A DNA stretch of 64,000 nt from Pseudomonadota bacterium (GCA_023389105.1 JAEWEY010000004.1:1-64000), one strand, 5' to 3'. Counted from the stretch's first letter, positions 16,870 through 25,372 are shown. Notes: generated by a model not told the origin, from the sequence alone. Numbers and translations are program-made.

Positions 16870-17696
16870 TGGCGCCGTCATTGCCGCCGATCCGGCCCGA
16901 GGACGAGGCCGTGGCCGAAAAGCTGCGTCCGCATGGCGCGTTCGATCCGCGCGCGGAGGATGATCATGAGCCGGTGCGGCGGGAGTTGCTGCTTCGGCTG
17001 GGCGACGATGCGCTGATACTGGGGCAGCGGCTGAGCGAATGGTGCGGGCATGGGCCGGCGCTGGAGGTCGACATCAGCCTGGCGAACCTCGCGCTCGACC
17101 TTGTGGGGCAGGCAACGCTGCTGCTGGGCGAGGCGGGGGATGGCGATCAACTGGCGTTCCACCGCGACGTGCTGGACTTCAAGAATTGCCTGCTGGTCGA
17201 GCAGCCAAATGGCGACTTCGCGCAAACGATGGCCCGCCACCTGCTCTACACAACCTGGCAGCACATGCTGCTGCAGCGGATGGCCAGGTCCAGCGACAAG
17301 TTCCTGAGCGAGTTCGCGCAGAAGGCGGTGAAGGAAGTCGCTTATCATCGCGAGCTTGCCGCCGACTGGGTCGTGCGGTTGGGCGACGGCACGGACGAGA
17401 GCGCGCGGCGGATGGCCGAAGGTTTCGACTGGTGCTGGCGCTTCGTGCCCGAGCTGTTCCACGTCGACGAGGCGATGCAGGCAGCGATCGACCGCGGCCT
17501 CGTGCCCGACCCGCGTGCGTTTGAGGACGAATATCGCGCAGACATTGCGGCGGTATTGGGCGAGGCGCAGCTGGCGGTGCCCGAGGACCAGCGCGCGATC
17601 CTCGGCGGGCGGACAGGTCACCACAGCGAGCATCTCGGCCATCTGCTTGCCGTGATGCAGTTCCTGCCGCGCACCTATCCCGACGCGGTCTGGTAA
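16869..17696 (+). CDS. paaC: Phenylacetyl-CoA epoxidase structural subunit PaaC
   Basis: A 275-residue PaaC, the ferritin-like structural partner of PaaA. It carries the family segments LGQRLSEWCGHGPALEVDI, ANLALDLVGQA, VKEVAYHRELAADWVVRLGDGT and the C-terminal HHSEHLGHLLAVMQFLPRTYPDA. It starts inside the paaB stop and ends inside the paaE start. In most clusters paaD would come next, but here there is no room for it. Confidence 0.94.
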   Translation: MAPSLPPIRPEDEAVAEKLRPHGAFDPRAEDDHEPVRRELLLRLGDDALILGQRLSEWCGHGPALEVDISLANLALDLVGQATLLLGEAGDGDQLAFHRDVLDFKNCLLVEQPNGDFAQTMARHLLYTTWQHMLLQRMARSSDKFLSEFAQKAVKEVAYHRELAADWVVRLGDGTDESARRMAEGFDWCWRFVPELFHVDEAMQAAIDRGLVPDPRAFEDEYRADIAAVLGEAQLAVPEDQRAILGGRTGHHSEHLGHLLAVMQFLPRTYPDAVW

Positions 17697-18769
17697 TGAG
17701 CGTTCGCTTCCACGCGCTGAAAGTGGCGGAGATCGTTCCCGAGACCGCCGACGCCAATTCGATCCGCTTTGAAATCCCCGAAGAGTTGCGCGAGGAATTC
17801 GCGTTCAAGGCCGGGCAGCATTTGACATTGCGGGCAACCATCGACGGCGAAGAAGTGCGGCGCAATTATTCGCTGTGCACCGCGCCGGTCGAAGGCGACT
17901 GGATGGTCACCGTCAAGCGGATCGGTGGCGGGCTATTCTCTAACTGGGTCGGCGACCAGTTGAAAGCCGGAGACACGGTCGAGGTGATGGTGCCGCACGG
18001 CAGCTTCACGACTGATTTCGATTCTACTCGCAGCCGGCACCTCGTCGGCATCGCAGGCGGTTCGGGCATCACGCCCGTCATGTCGCTCGTGAAGACCTTG
18101 CTGCGCGAGGAACCGAACAGCCGCTTCACCTTGTTCTACGGCAACCGCGACAGCAGCTCGGTGATCTTCCTCGAAGCGCTGGCAGGGCTGAAGGACAAGC
18201 ATCTCGGCCGGCTGGAAATTTATCATTTCCTCGACGCCGAGGATCAGGACATCGACCTGTTCAACGGCATGCTCAACCGCGAGCGGCTGGATGAGGCGAT
18301 CGCGGCATTGGTTCCGGATGCGGCGAGCGTCGACGGCTGGTTCATCTGCGGCCCCGGCCCGATGATGGACGCCGCCGAAGAGGCGCTTCTCGATCAGCAC
18401 ATTCCCAAAGACCGCATCCACATCGAGCGCTTCACTGCAGGGCGTCCGGTCGGGGCGGTGGCGCAGGAGATCGCGCAGCTGCAAACGCAGGCCGAGGGCG
18501 TGCAGGTCTCGGTGACGCTTGACGGGCGGACGCGTCGCGTGCCGTTCACCGCCGGCAATATCCTCGACAGCGCGCGCGAGGCGGGGTTGCCCGCGCCGTT
18601 CGCCTGCAAGGCCGGCGTGTGCGCCACCTGCCGCGCGAAGGTCACCCGCGGGAAGGTCGAGATGGCGGTGCATTATGGCCTGACCGACGAAGAGGTCGCG
18701 GATGGCTATGTGCTGACCTGCCAGTCCGTCCCGGTGGGGGATGGGGTTGCAGTGGATTACGACGCCTGA
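17696..18769 (+). CDS. paaE: Phenylacetyl-CoA epoxidase reductase subunit PaaE
   Basis: A 357-residue NAD(P)H-dependent reductase that passes electrons to PaaA. The N-terminal FAD domain has RRNYSLCTAP, and the nucleotide domain has GIAGGSGITPVMS and FICGPGPMMD. The C-terminal plant-type 2Fe-2S ferredoxin domain has the four cysteines Cys304, Cys309, Cys312 and Cys342. Its ATG overlaps the paaC stop by one base. The aminotransferase gene starts 19 bases downstream. Confidence 0.94.
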   Translation: MSVRFHALKVAEIVPETADANSIRFEIPEELREEFAFKAGQHLTLRATIDGEEVRRNYSLCTAPVEGDWMVTVKRIGGGLFSNWVGDQLKAGDTVEVMVPHGSFTTDFDSTRSRHLVGIAGGSGITPVMSLVKTLLREEPNSRFTLFYGNRDSSSVIFLEALAGLKDKHLGRLEIYHFLDAEDQDIDLFNGMLNRERLDEAIAALVPDAASVDGWFICGPGPMMDAAEEALLDQHIPKDRIHIERFTAGRPVGAVAQEIAQLQTQAEGVQVSVTLDGRTRRVPFTAGNILDSAREAGLPAPFACKAGVCATCRAKVTRGKVEMAVHYGLTDEEVADGYVLTCQSVPVGDGVAVDYDA

Positions 18770-18788
18770 AACGGCTAATCGCCCTCCC

Positions 18789-19982
18789 ATGCTGACGCAG
18801 TCGAAGTCGAGAACGCTCGCCGATCTCCCGCCCGTCGTGAACGACTCGCTGCTGGCGCTTATCGCGCTGTGCGACGCCGACCCTCGGCCGGAGAAGATCG
18901 ACGTCGGCGTCGGGGTTTTCCGCGACGCGGTCGGCAATACGCCGATTCTGAAAGTCATGAAGGAAGCCGAGCAGCGGCTGGTCGATACGCAGCCGACCAA
19001 GGCGTATCTCGGCAGCGCGGGCGACCGGCGCTTTGCCGAATTGCTGCGGCCGATCCTGCTTGGCCAGCATGCCAGCGACGAGCGTATCCTCGGGCTGCAG
19101 ACGCCAGGCGGTTGCGGGGCGTTGCGACTGGGCTTCGAACTGCTGGCACGGGCTAACCCGAGTGCGCGCGTGCTGGTTGGCACGCCGACCTGGCCGAACC
19201 ATCCGCCGATCATCCGCTCCGTCGGGCTCGAGTTGGTCGAATATCCCTATTATGAGCGCGGACAAGGCGCGATCCGCTTCGACGACATGCTGGCGACGCT
19301 GCGCGAGGCGCAGACGGGCGACATCGTGCTGCTGCACGGCTGCTGCCACAATCCGACCGGCGCCGATCTCGACGAGGACCAGTGGCGCGCGGTGCGCGAC
19401 ATGGTCGTCGACCGCGGCCTCGTGCCGCTGGTCGACATTGCCTACCAGGGGTTTGGACGTGGGCTGGACGAGGACGCGTTTGGTGTCCGGCTGATGCTGG
19501 AGGCGTGCGACGAGGTGATCGTCGCGCAGAGCTGCGACAAGAACTTCAGCGTTTACCGCGACCGCGTGGGCTCGTTGTGGATCAAGACGGGGTCGCGCGC
19601 GGCGAGCGAGACGGCGATGAACCACGTGCACCAGATTGCGCGTGAAATGTGGTCGATGCCGCCCGATCATGGCGCCGCGGCGGTGCACATCATCCTTGAG
19701 GACCCCGCGCTGCGTGAGCGCTGGCTCGGCGAGCTGACGGCGATGCGCGACCGCATCAACAGCGTTCGTCAGCGGATCGCGTCGGCCGACCCGCGCCTGG
19801 CCTTCATCGGGCGGCAGTTCGGGATGTTCTCGATGCTGCCGCTGAGCAAGGAACAAGTGCTGAAGCTGCGCGAGGACAGCGCGATCTACATGGCCGACAG
19901 CGGCCGCTTCAACGTCGTCGGGCTCGGCGACGATCAGATCGATCGATTTACCGCCGCCGTGGTCGGCGCGCTGGACGCCTGA
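18789..19982 (+). CDS. Class I aromatic/aspartate aminotransferase
   Basis: A 397-residue fold-type I PLP enzyme of the AspC/TyrB subfamily. Landmarks are GTPTWPNH (with Trp135), HGCCHNPTGAD, DIAYQGFG and the PLP lysine Lys251 in SCDKNFSVYRDRVGSL. AspC/TyrB enzymes transaminate aspartate and aromatic amino acids. Here the gene is 19 bases behind paaE and 2 bases ahead of a 2-oxoacid dehydrogenase, so phenylalanine/phenylpyruvate is the attractive substrate pair. The ATG at 18789 gives the normal family length, though the Shine-Dalgarno is weak; the longer frame from 18741 would overlap paaE. Confidence 0.88.
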   Translation: MLTQSKSRTLADLPPVVNDSLLALIALCDADPRPEKIDVGVGVFRDAVGNTPILKVMKEAEQRLVDTQPTKAYLGSAGDRRFAELLRPILLGQHASDERILGLQTPGGCGALRLGFELLARANPSARVLVGTPTWPNHPPIIRSVGLELVEYPYYERGQGAIRFDDMLATLREAQTGDIVLLHGCCHNPTGADLDEDQWRAVRDMVVDRGLVPLVDIAYQGFGRGLDEDAFGVRLMLEACDEVIVAQSCDKNFSVYRDRVGSLWIKTGSRAASETAMNHVHQIAREMWSMPPDHGAAAVHIILEDPALRERWLGELTAMRDRINSVRQRIASADPRLAFIGRQFGMFSMLPLSKEQVLKLREDSAIYMADSGRFNVVGLGDDQIDRFTAAVVGALDA

Positions 19983-19984
19983 TC

Positions 19985-22036
19985 ATGGCAGACCGCGACC
20001 CGGGCCGCGTTCTCGCGGACGTCGACTGGCGCGAGGTCGCCCGGCTGGTGCTGACCAGCCGCGAGATGGACCGGCTGGAAGAGCAGGAGCTCGTTCCGGC
20101 GAAGAAGGTGCTTTACCAGTTCAGCGCGCGCGGCCATGACATGGCGCAGGTGCTGCTGGGCATGCACCTCAAGGATGGCGACGCGGCGTGCGGCTACTAT
20201 CGCTCGCGCCCGCTGTTGCTGGCGCTGGGCGTGCCGCTGGCCGACGCGCTGGGCTCCGGCATGGGACTTGCCGGCGGCTATTCTGACGGACGCGATATCG
20301 GTGTCGTCTTCAATTATCCCAATCCGGGCGGCGCACATGCCCTGCCGATGTGCGGCGGGGTCGGCGCGCAATATACGCCGGCGGCCGGCTGGGCGCAGGC
20401 GATCAAGTACAAGGTCGAGGTGCTGGGCGAGGGGCCGGAAGACGCCATCGCGCTGGTGCTGGGCGGCGATGCGAGCTGCGCGACGGGGGGATTTTGGTCC
20501 GCGCTAACTATTGCCACAACTCAACAATTGCCGCTCCTCATCTACGTCGAGGACAATGGCTACGGCATCTCGGTAACATCCGATTACCAGACGCCGGGGC
20601 AGGACATTGCGGCGAACCTCGCGAGCTTTACCGGGCTGACAATTTTCAACGGCGACGGAACCGATCCGGTCGAGGCGTCGCGGTTGATCGACGAGGCGGT
20701 CGGGCATGTGCGGACAAAGCGCGCGCCAGTGCTGCTGCGGCTGCGCGTGCCGCGGCTTGAGGGCCATAGTTACCAGGATACGCAGACCTACAAGAGCGAG
20801 GCGGAGATCGAGGCCGAATGGGCGCGCGATCCGCTGCCGAAGCTGAAGGCGCATTGCGCGCAGCGGCAGATCGGCGACGATGCCTGGGCCGACCTGGAGC
20901 GAGAGACGGCCTGGCAAGTCGAGGCCGCGCGAGCGGAGGCGGAAGCGCGAGGCGTGTCTTCGCCGGAGACCGTGACGCGCAATGTCTTCGACGAGGGCGA
21001 GCCGCAGCAGGTCGGCGGGCGCGCGGGCCTCAGCCTTAACGACACGACCGATGAGCCGACGCCTGAGGGCCAGCGGATCAACATGGTCACCGCCATCCGC
21101 CGCGTGCTGGAGCAGGAACTCGAAGCGAATCCCAAGGTGCTGGTGTTCGGCGAGGATGTAGGCCCGAAAGGCGGCGTGCATGCGGTGACGCTTGGGCTGC
21201 AGGAGCGGTTCGGTCGCGCGCGGGTATTCGACACGTCGCTGAACGAAGAGGGCATCGTCGGGCGCGCGGTCGGGATGGCGCTGGCGGGGCTGATGCCGGT
21301 GCCGGAAATCCAGTTCCGCAAATATGCCGAACCGGCGACCGAGCAGATCCACGATTGCGGGACGATGCGCTGGCGGACGAACAACCGGTTCGCGGCGCCG
21401 ATCGTGCTGCGGGTGCCGGGCGGTTTCTTCAAATGCGGCGACCCTTGGCATTCGATGACCAACGAGGTCGAGTTCGTCCATAATCCGGGGTGGAAGGTCG
21501 CGGTGCCCTCGAACGCCGAGGATGCAGTCGGGCTGCTTCGCGCGGGGCTGCGCGGGAACGATCCGGTGCTGTTCTTCGAACATCGCGCCATGCTGGACGA
21601 TAGTTGGGCGCGGCGGCCCTGGCCTGGCGACGGCTATGTGCTGCCGTTCGGGCGGGCGAAGAAAACGCGCGAGGGCGACAAGATCACGATCGTCACCTGG
21701 GGCGCGATGGTGCCGCGCTGCGAGGCTGCGGCGGAGGGCGTCAGCGCGGATGTCATCGACCTGCGGACGCTGCAGCCGTGGGACAAGGAAATGGTGCTCG
21801 ACAGCGTCCGCCGCACGCGGCGCTGCCTGATCGTGCATGAGGATCTGCGCACTGGCGGGTTCGGCGCCGAAATTGCCGCGGTGGTGGCAGACGAGGCCTT
21901 CCTTGATCTCGACGCGCCGGTGGCGCGGGTGACAATGCCCGACATTCCGAGCCCGCATCATCCCAAGTTGATGGAATGGGCACTGCCGAGCCCCGCGACC
22001 ATCCGCGCGGAAATCGACCGGCTGGTGGGGTTCTGA
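19985..22036 (+). CDS. Fused 2-oxoacid dehydrogenase E1 (alpha+beta), thiamine-diphosphate dependent
   Basis: A single 683-residue chain containing both halves of a heterotetrameric E1. Residues 1 to about 335 are E1-alpha-like, with the ThDP motif GDAS at 161 running to Asn191, and HSYQDTQTY. About 365-683 are E1-beta-like, with VFGEDVG (Glu390 as the cofactor-activating glutamate), NEEGIVGRAVGMAL and VTWGAMV. Branched-chain-type E1 usually has separate alpha and beta chains, so this is a fused form. It starts 2 bases after the aminotransferase stop and ends inside the start of a 51-residue membrane peptide. By context the 2-oxo substrate may be phenylpyruvate; by homology branched-chain oxoacids are equally possible. 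Confidence 0.88.
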   Translation: MADRDPGRVLADVDWREVARLVLTSREMDRLEEQELVPAKKVLYQFSARGHDMAQVLLGMHLKDGDAACGYYRSRPLLLALGVPLADALGSGMGLAGGYSDGRDIGVVFNYPNPGGAHALPMCGGVGAQYTPAAGWAQAIKYKVEVLGEGPEDAIALVLGGDASCATGGFWSALTIATTQQLPLLIYVEDNGYGISVTSDYQTPGQDIAANLASFTGLTIFNGDGTDPVEASRLIDEAVGHVRTKRAPVLLRLRVPRLEGHSYQDTQTYKSEAEIEAEWARDPLPKLKAHCAQRQIGDDAWADLERETAWQVEAARAEAEARGVSSPETVTRNVFDEGEPQQVGGRAGLSLNDTTDEPTPEGQRINMVTAIRRVLEQELEANPKVLVFGEDVGPKGGVHAVTLGLQERFGRARVFDTSLNEEGIVGRAVGMALAGLMPVPEIQFRKYAEPATEQIHDCGTMRWRTNNRFAAPIVLRVPGGFFKCGDPWHSMTNEVEFVHNPGWKVAVPSNAEDAVGLLRAGLRGNDPVLFFEHRAMLDDSWARRPWPGDGYVLPFGRAKKTREGDKITIVTWGAMVPRCEAAAEGVSADVIDLRTLQPWDKEMVLDSVRRTRRCLIVHEDLRTGGFGAEIAAVVADEAFLDLDAPVARVTMPDIPSPHHPKLMEWALPSPATIRAEIDRLVGF

Positions 22037-22191
22037 TGGTACGGTGGTGGCGCGAGCATCCGGGTTTATCGACGTTGTTTCTGACACTTGTCGTCTGTGC
22101 GCTGCTGTTAGCTCTTGGCGCCTCGACGATTGAGATCGCGCTCTTTTTTGGGAGCGGACTCGTTTGGTCCGCTATCAACGGTTTTAAATGA
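22036..22191 (+). CDS. 51-residue single-helix membrane peptide between E1 and E2
   Basis: The ATG at 22036 overlaps the E1 stop (TGATG), and the stop at 22191 overlaps the E2 start (ATGA). The peptide has a basic N-terminus (MVRWWREHPG) and one or two hydrophobic stretches rich in Leu/Ala/Val up to about residue 48. The double overlap argues that it is translated and coupled. No homologue comes to mind. It could tether the E1/E2 complex to the membrane or simply be a coupling spacer; neither is shown. Confidence 0.65.
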   Translation: MVRWWREHPGLSTLFLTLVVCALLLALGASTIEIALFFGSGLVWSAINGFK

Positions 22192-23390
22192 TCGAAGTCC
22201 GCGTTCCCGACGAGCAGGAAGGCACCAAGGCGGTCGTCCGTGCCTGGCTGAAGCAGATTGGCGAGGCAGTGGCGGAGAACGATCCGCTGGTCGAGCTGGA
22301 GACGGACAAGGTCACGCAGGAAGTGCCGGCGCCGGCTGCTGGGGTGCTGACCGAAATCGTGCTGCAGACGGACGACGAGGCTGTGCCGGGGGCGTTGCTG
22401 GCACGGATCGAGACCGATGTCAGGCAAACCGCCGTTCGCCCTGAGCCTGTCGAAGGGCTGACTTCTTCCGACCCGGCGCCTCAAGAAAAGCAGGGCTTCG
22501 ACAGGCTCAGCCCGAACGGAGGTCGGGAAAGGAGGCTCTCTCCTTCCGTTCGCCGTGCATGCCTGCAAAACGGCATCGATCCGACGCGCATCAAGGGAAC
22601 CGGGCGCAACGGGCGGGTCACGCGCGAGGACGTCGACCGCGCGGTGGCGTCGGCGACTGTGGTCAGTGTCGGCGAACCATTCACGGCGCAGCCGCGGCAA
22701 TTCTCGGCGCAGGATATCCCGCACGACCGTATGCGGCTGGCGATTGCCGAGAACATGGCGCGTGCGGTCAGCGGTGCGCCGCATGTGACGGCGGTATTCG
22801 AGGCGGACCTCTCCGCCGTTGCCGCGCACAAGGCCGCGATGACTGGGCGGGGCACGAAGCTCAGCTACACCGCGTATATCGTAAAGGCAGCCGCCGAGGC
22901 GATGGCGGTGGCGCCCGCGATCAATGGGCGGTGGGAGAAGGACCGGATTGCGATCTCGCCGACGATCGACATCGGCGTCGGCACCGCGCTTGCCGACAAG
23001 GGGCTGGTCGTTCCCGTCGTAAAGGACGCCGGTTCGCTCAGCCTGGAACAGGTCGGCGCCAAACTCAACGACCTCACGCGCCGCGCTCGCGAGGGGACGC
23101 TGGAGCGGTCGGACGTGTCGGGTGGCAGCTTCACCATCTCCAACCACGGCGTGTCAGGCTCGCTGCTCGCCGCCCCAATCATCCTGCACCAGGGGCAGGC
23201 CGCGATCCTCGGCATCGGCAAGCTCGAGAAGCGCGTGGTCGTCCGGGAAATCGGCGGACAGGACGCGATCCTGGTGCGTCCCATGGCGTACGTGACACTG
23301 ACCATCGATCACCGCGTCGTCGACGGGCACCAAACCAACGCATGGCTATCGCGCTTCGTCGAAATCCTGGAAAATTGGCAACAGCCGTAG
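22188..23390 (+). CDS. 2-oxoacid dehydrogenase E2 (dihydrolipoamide acyltransferase)
   Basis: A 400-residue E2 with all expected parts: one lipoyl domain (residues 1 to about 77, lipoyl Lys41 in ELETDKVTQEV), a linker, a peripheral subunit-binding domain (about 117-152, SVRRACLQNGIDPTRIKGTGRNGRVTRED-type) and the acyltransferase core ending in DHRVVDG, with His375 and Asp379 catalytic. The linker (about 82-113) is encoded by a palindromic repeat (22432-22519). It works with the fused E1; no E3 (dihydrolipoamide dehydrogenase) gene is in the window, so E3 must be shared with another complex. The acyl group handled is not readable from the sequence. Confidence 0.9.
   Translation: MIEVRVPDEQEGTKAVVRAWLKQIGEAVAENDPLVELETDKVTQEVPAPAAGVLTEIVLQTDDEAVPGALLARIETDVRQTAVRPEPVEGLTSSDPAPQEKQGFDRLSPNGGRERRLSPSVRRACLQNGIDPTRIKGTGRNGRVTREDVDRAVASATVVSVGEPFTAQPRQFSAQDIPHDRMRLAIAENMARAVSGAPHVTAVFEADLSAVAAHKAAMTGRGTKLSYTAYIVKAAAEAMAVAPAINGRWEKDRIAISPTIDIGVGTALADKGLVVPVVKDAGSLSLEQVGAKLNDLTRRAREGTLERSDVSGGSFTISNHGVSGSLLAAPIILHQGQAAILGIGKLEKRVVVREIGGQDAILVRPMAYVTLTIDHRVVDGHQTNAWLSRFVEILENWQQP
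22432..22519. repeat. REP-like palindromic repeat inside the E2 coding sequence
   Basis: The arms 22432-22460 (core GAGCCTGTCGAAGGGC) and 22491-22519 (core GGGCTTCGACAGGCTCAG) are inverted, matching at 25 of 29 positions around a 30-base spacer. It keeps the reading frame and encodes RPEPVEG in one arm and FDRLSPNG in the other. It lies exactly in the flexible linker between the lipoyl and subunit-binding domains. Confidence 0.8.
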
Positions 23391-23442
23391 GAACTTAAGC
23401 CTTCCTCCTCCGCTTGCTCGGCAGACGCGACGGAGGCCCCAA

Positions 23443-24138
23443 TTGGCTCAAAATTCGGAAACGGAAAATCAGCGCACGGATCGTTCCGGGGCGTGGATCG
23501 GCGCCGGCCTCGCAGCCGCGACGCTCGGTGCTGCCTTCCTGTGGGGACGAAAAGCCATGCAAACGGAAACTGGTGACGTAATGAGTGACGCGCCGCCGCA
23601 CGTGCTGCGCGGCGATGCAGCGAAAGAAGTGCAGGGCGACGAGACCGTGGTCGGTCGAACGGTGACCATCGGTCGTCCCCGACAGGAATTGTACGACTTC
23701 TGGCGCGGCTTCGAACGGCTGCCGCAGTTCATGGACAATATTCGCAAGGTCGAGCGCGTCGACGAGGATACCTCCCGCTGGACGATCAAGGGGCCGACCG
23801 GCCGTGATGTCGAGATCGTCAGCCGACTGGTCGAGGATGTGCCGGGATCAAAGCTGGCATGGGAGAGTGAGCCGGACAGCGACATCGATACGTCCGGCGT
23901 AATCGAATTCACCGACGCGCCCGCCGACCGCGGCACCTACGTGCGCTTCCTGATGGCTTATGATCCGCCGGGCGGCGCGCTTGGACGCGGCATTGCCAAA
24001 TTGTTGCAGCGAGAACCGACCGTTCAGGCCCGCCGCGACCTGCGCCGGTTCAAGCAGCTGATGGAAACCGGCGAGGTGACCAAGAACGCGTCGCCCTCCG
24101 CCCGCAAGTCCGAATCCCCCACCGAAGCCCGAGTTTAG
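23443..24138 (+). CDS. SRPBCC (START-like) family protein with N-terminal hydrophobic segment
   Basis: A 231-residue protein. Near the N-terminus, about residues 15-35 form a hydrophobic helix (GAWIGAGLAAATLGAAFLWG). About 68-210 are a helix-grip SRPBCC/polyketide-cyclase-like domain (VGRTVTIGRPRQELYDFWRGFERLPQFM; GPTGRDVEIVSRLVED). Such domains bind hydrophobic ligands. The start is a TTG at 23443 with GGAGG 6 bases upstream, preferred over the ATG at 23581 because it includes the membrane helix. An Arg/Ser-rich tail ends the protein. The alcohol dehydrogenase gene follows after 10 bases, so the three genes to 26138 are likely one operon. Confidence 0.75.
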   Translation: MAQNSETENQRTDRSGAWIGAGLAAATLGAAFLWGRKAMQTETGDVMSDAPPHVLRGDAAKEVQGDETVVGRTVTIGRPRQELYDFWRGFERLPQFMDNIRKVERVDEDTSRWTIKGPTGRDVEIVSRLVEDVPGSKLAWESEPDSDIDTSGVIEFTDAPADRGTYVRFLMAYDPPGGALGRGIAKLLQREPTVQARRDLRRFKQLMETGEVTKNASPSARKSESPTEARV

Positions 24139-24148
24139 GAGTTTCCCT

Positions 24149-25372
24149 ATGCGCGCAGTCACCTGGCACGGGCGTCACGACGTCCGCGTCGACACCGTTC
24201 CCGATCCCGAGATCGTCAACCCGCGCGACGCGATCATCAAGATCACGTCGACCGCGATTTGCGGGTCGGATTTGCACCTTTACGACGGTTACATCCCCGG
24301 CATGCGCGCTGGCGATGTCGTCGGTCATGAGCCTATGGGCGAAGTGGTCGAAGTCGGCCCGAAGAGTACGCTGCAGAAGGGGCAGAAGGTCGTCATTCCC
24401 TTCACCATCAGTTGCGGCCAGTGCTTCTTCTGCAAGAAGCAGCAGTATAGCGCCTGCGACAACAGCAATCCTTCCGAGACCTCCGATGCGTCGGAAATCA
24501 TGATGGGCCATCCGATGGGCGCGGCCTTCGGTTACGCGCACCTGACGGGCGGCTATGCTGGCGGTCAGGCTGAGTATCTTCGCGTGCCCTACTCGGACGT
24601 CGGACCGATCGTTGTTCCGGACGGCGTCGACGATGACCAGGTCCTGTTCCTGTCGGACATCCTGCCCACCGGCTGGATGGCGGCGGAAAATGCGATGATC
24701 GAGGAAGGCGACACGGTCGCCGTCTGGGGCTGCGGCCCGGTCGGGCTCTTCGCCATCCAATCCGCGCTGATCATGGGCGCCGAACGCGTCATCGCCATCG
24801 ACCATTTCCCGACGCGCCTGCAGCTCGCCAAGCAGCTTGGCGCCGAGATCCTAGATTATAACGAGGTGGATGTGCGCGCCGCGTTGGCGGAAATGACCGG
24901 GGGGATCGGGCCTGACGCAGTGATCGACTGCGTGGGCATGGAAAGCCACGGCATCAGCATCGACAACATTGCCGATCAGGTTAAGCAGAGCCTGTTCCTG
25001 GGCACCGAGCGGCCGCATGCGCTGCGCCAGGCGATCCTCGCCTGCCGCAAGGGTGGGCGCGTGTCGGTGCCCGGCGTCTATGGCGGGTTCGCGGACAAAT
25101 TCCCACTCGGTCAGATGATGGAGAAGGGGCTGACGGTGAAGACCGGCCAGACCCACGTCCAGAAATACACCAAGCCGCTGCTCGAAATGATCCTGGAAGG
25201 AAAGATCGACACGACCTTCCTGATTTCCCACCATGCAAGCCTGGAAGACGCGCCGAAAATGTACCGGCACTGGCACGACGAGCAGAACGAATACACGAAG
25301 ATCGTGCTCAAGCCGGAGCTTCAGAAGGGCGAGGTCGAGACCCTTAAGGAGTATGCACATGAACCAGCCTAA
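24149..25372 (+). CDS. Zinc-dependent alcohol dehydrogenase (MDR family)
   Basis: A 407-residue medium-chain dehydrogenase. Catalytic zinc ligands are visible in AICGSDLHLYDG and GHEPMGEV, and structural zinc cysteines in ISCGQCFFCKKQQYSACDN. The Rossmann loop is WGCGPVGLFAI. The long central loop and the length are like the formaldehyde/glutathione-independent MDR subgroup. AGGAG precedes the ATG. The next gene begins inside its end (14-base overlap). Substrate unknown; the SDR partner suggests a shared metabolic or stress operon. Confidence 0.88.
   Translation: MRAVTWHGRHDVRVDTVPDPEIVNPRDAIIKITSTAICGSDLHLYDGYIPGMRAGDVVGHEPMGEVVEVGPKSTLQKGQKVVIPFTISCGQCFFCKKQQYSACDNSNPSETSDASEIMMGHPMGAAFGYAHLTGGYAGGQAEYLRVPYSDVGPIVVPDGVDDDQVLFLSDILPTGWMAAENAMIEEGDTVAVWGCGPVGLFAIQSALIMGAERVIAIDHFPTRLQLAKQLGAEILDYNEVDVRAALAEMTGGIGPDAVIDCVGMESHGISIDNIADQVKQSLFLGTERPHALRQAILACRKGGRVSVPGVYGGFADKFPLGQMMEKGLTVKTGQTHVQKYTKPLLEMILEGKIDTTFLISHHASLEDAPKMYRHWHDEQNEYTKIVLKPELQKGEVETLKEYAHEPA

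Noticed and set aside
20504..22087. A 527-codon open frame on the minus strand across the E1 gene
   Set aside because: It is antisense to a well-supported thiamine-diphosphate E1 and shows only Arg/His/Pro-rich shadow composition.
22432..22519. A frameshift or insertion sequence breaking the E2 gene
   Set aside because: The reading frame is intact through the palindrome and both flanking domains are complete, so it is an in-frame linker and not a disruption.
21753..23147. A 464-codon open frame on the minus strand across E1, the small peptide and E2
   Set aside because: It runs antisense to three overlapping genes and is free of any domain; it also crosses the palindromic repeat. Shadow frame.
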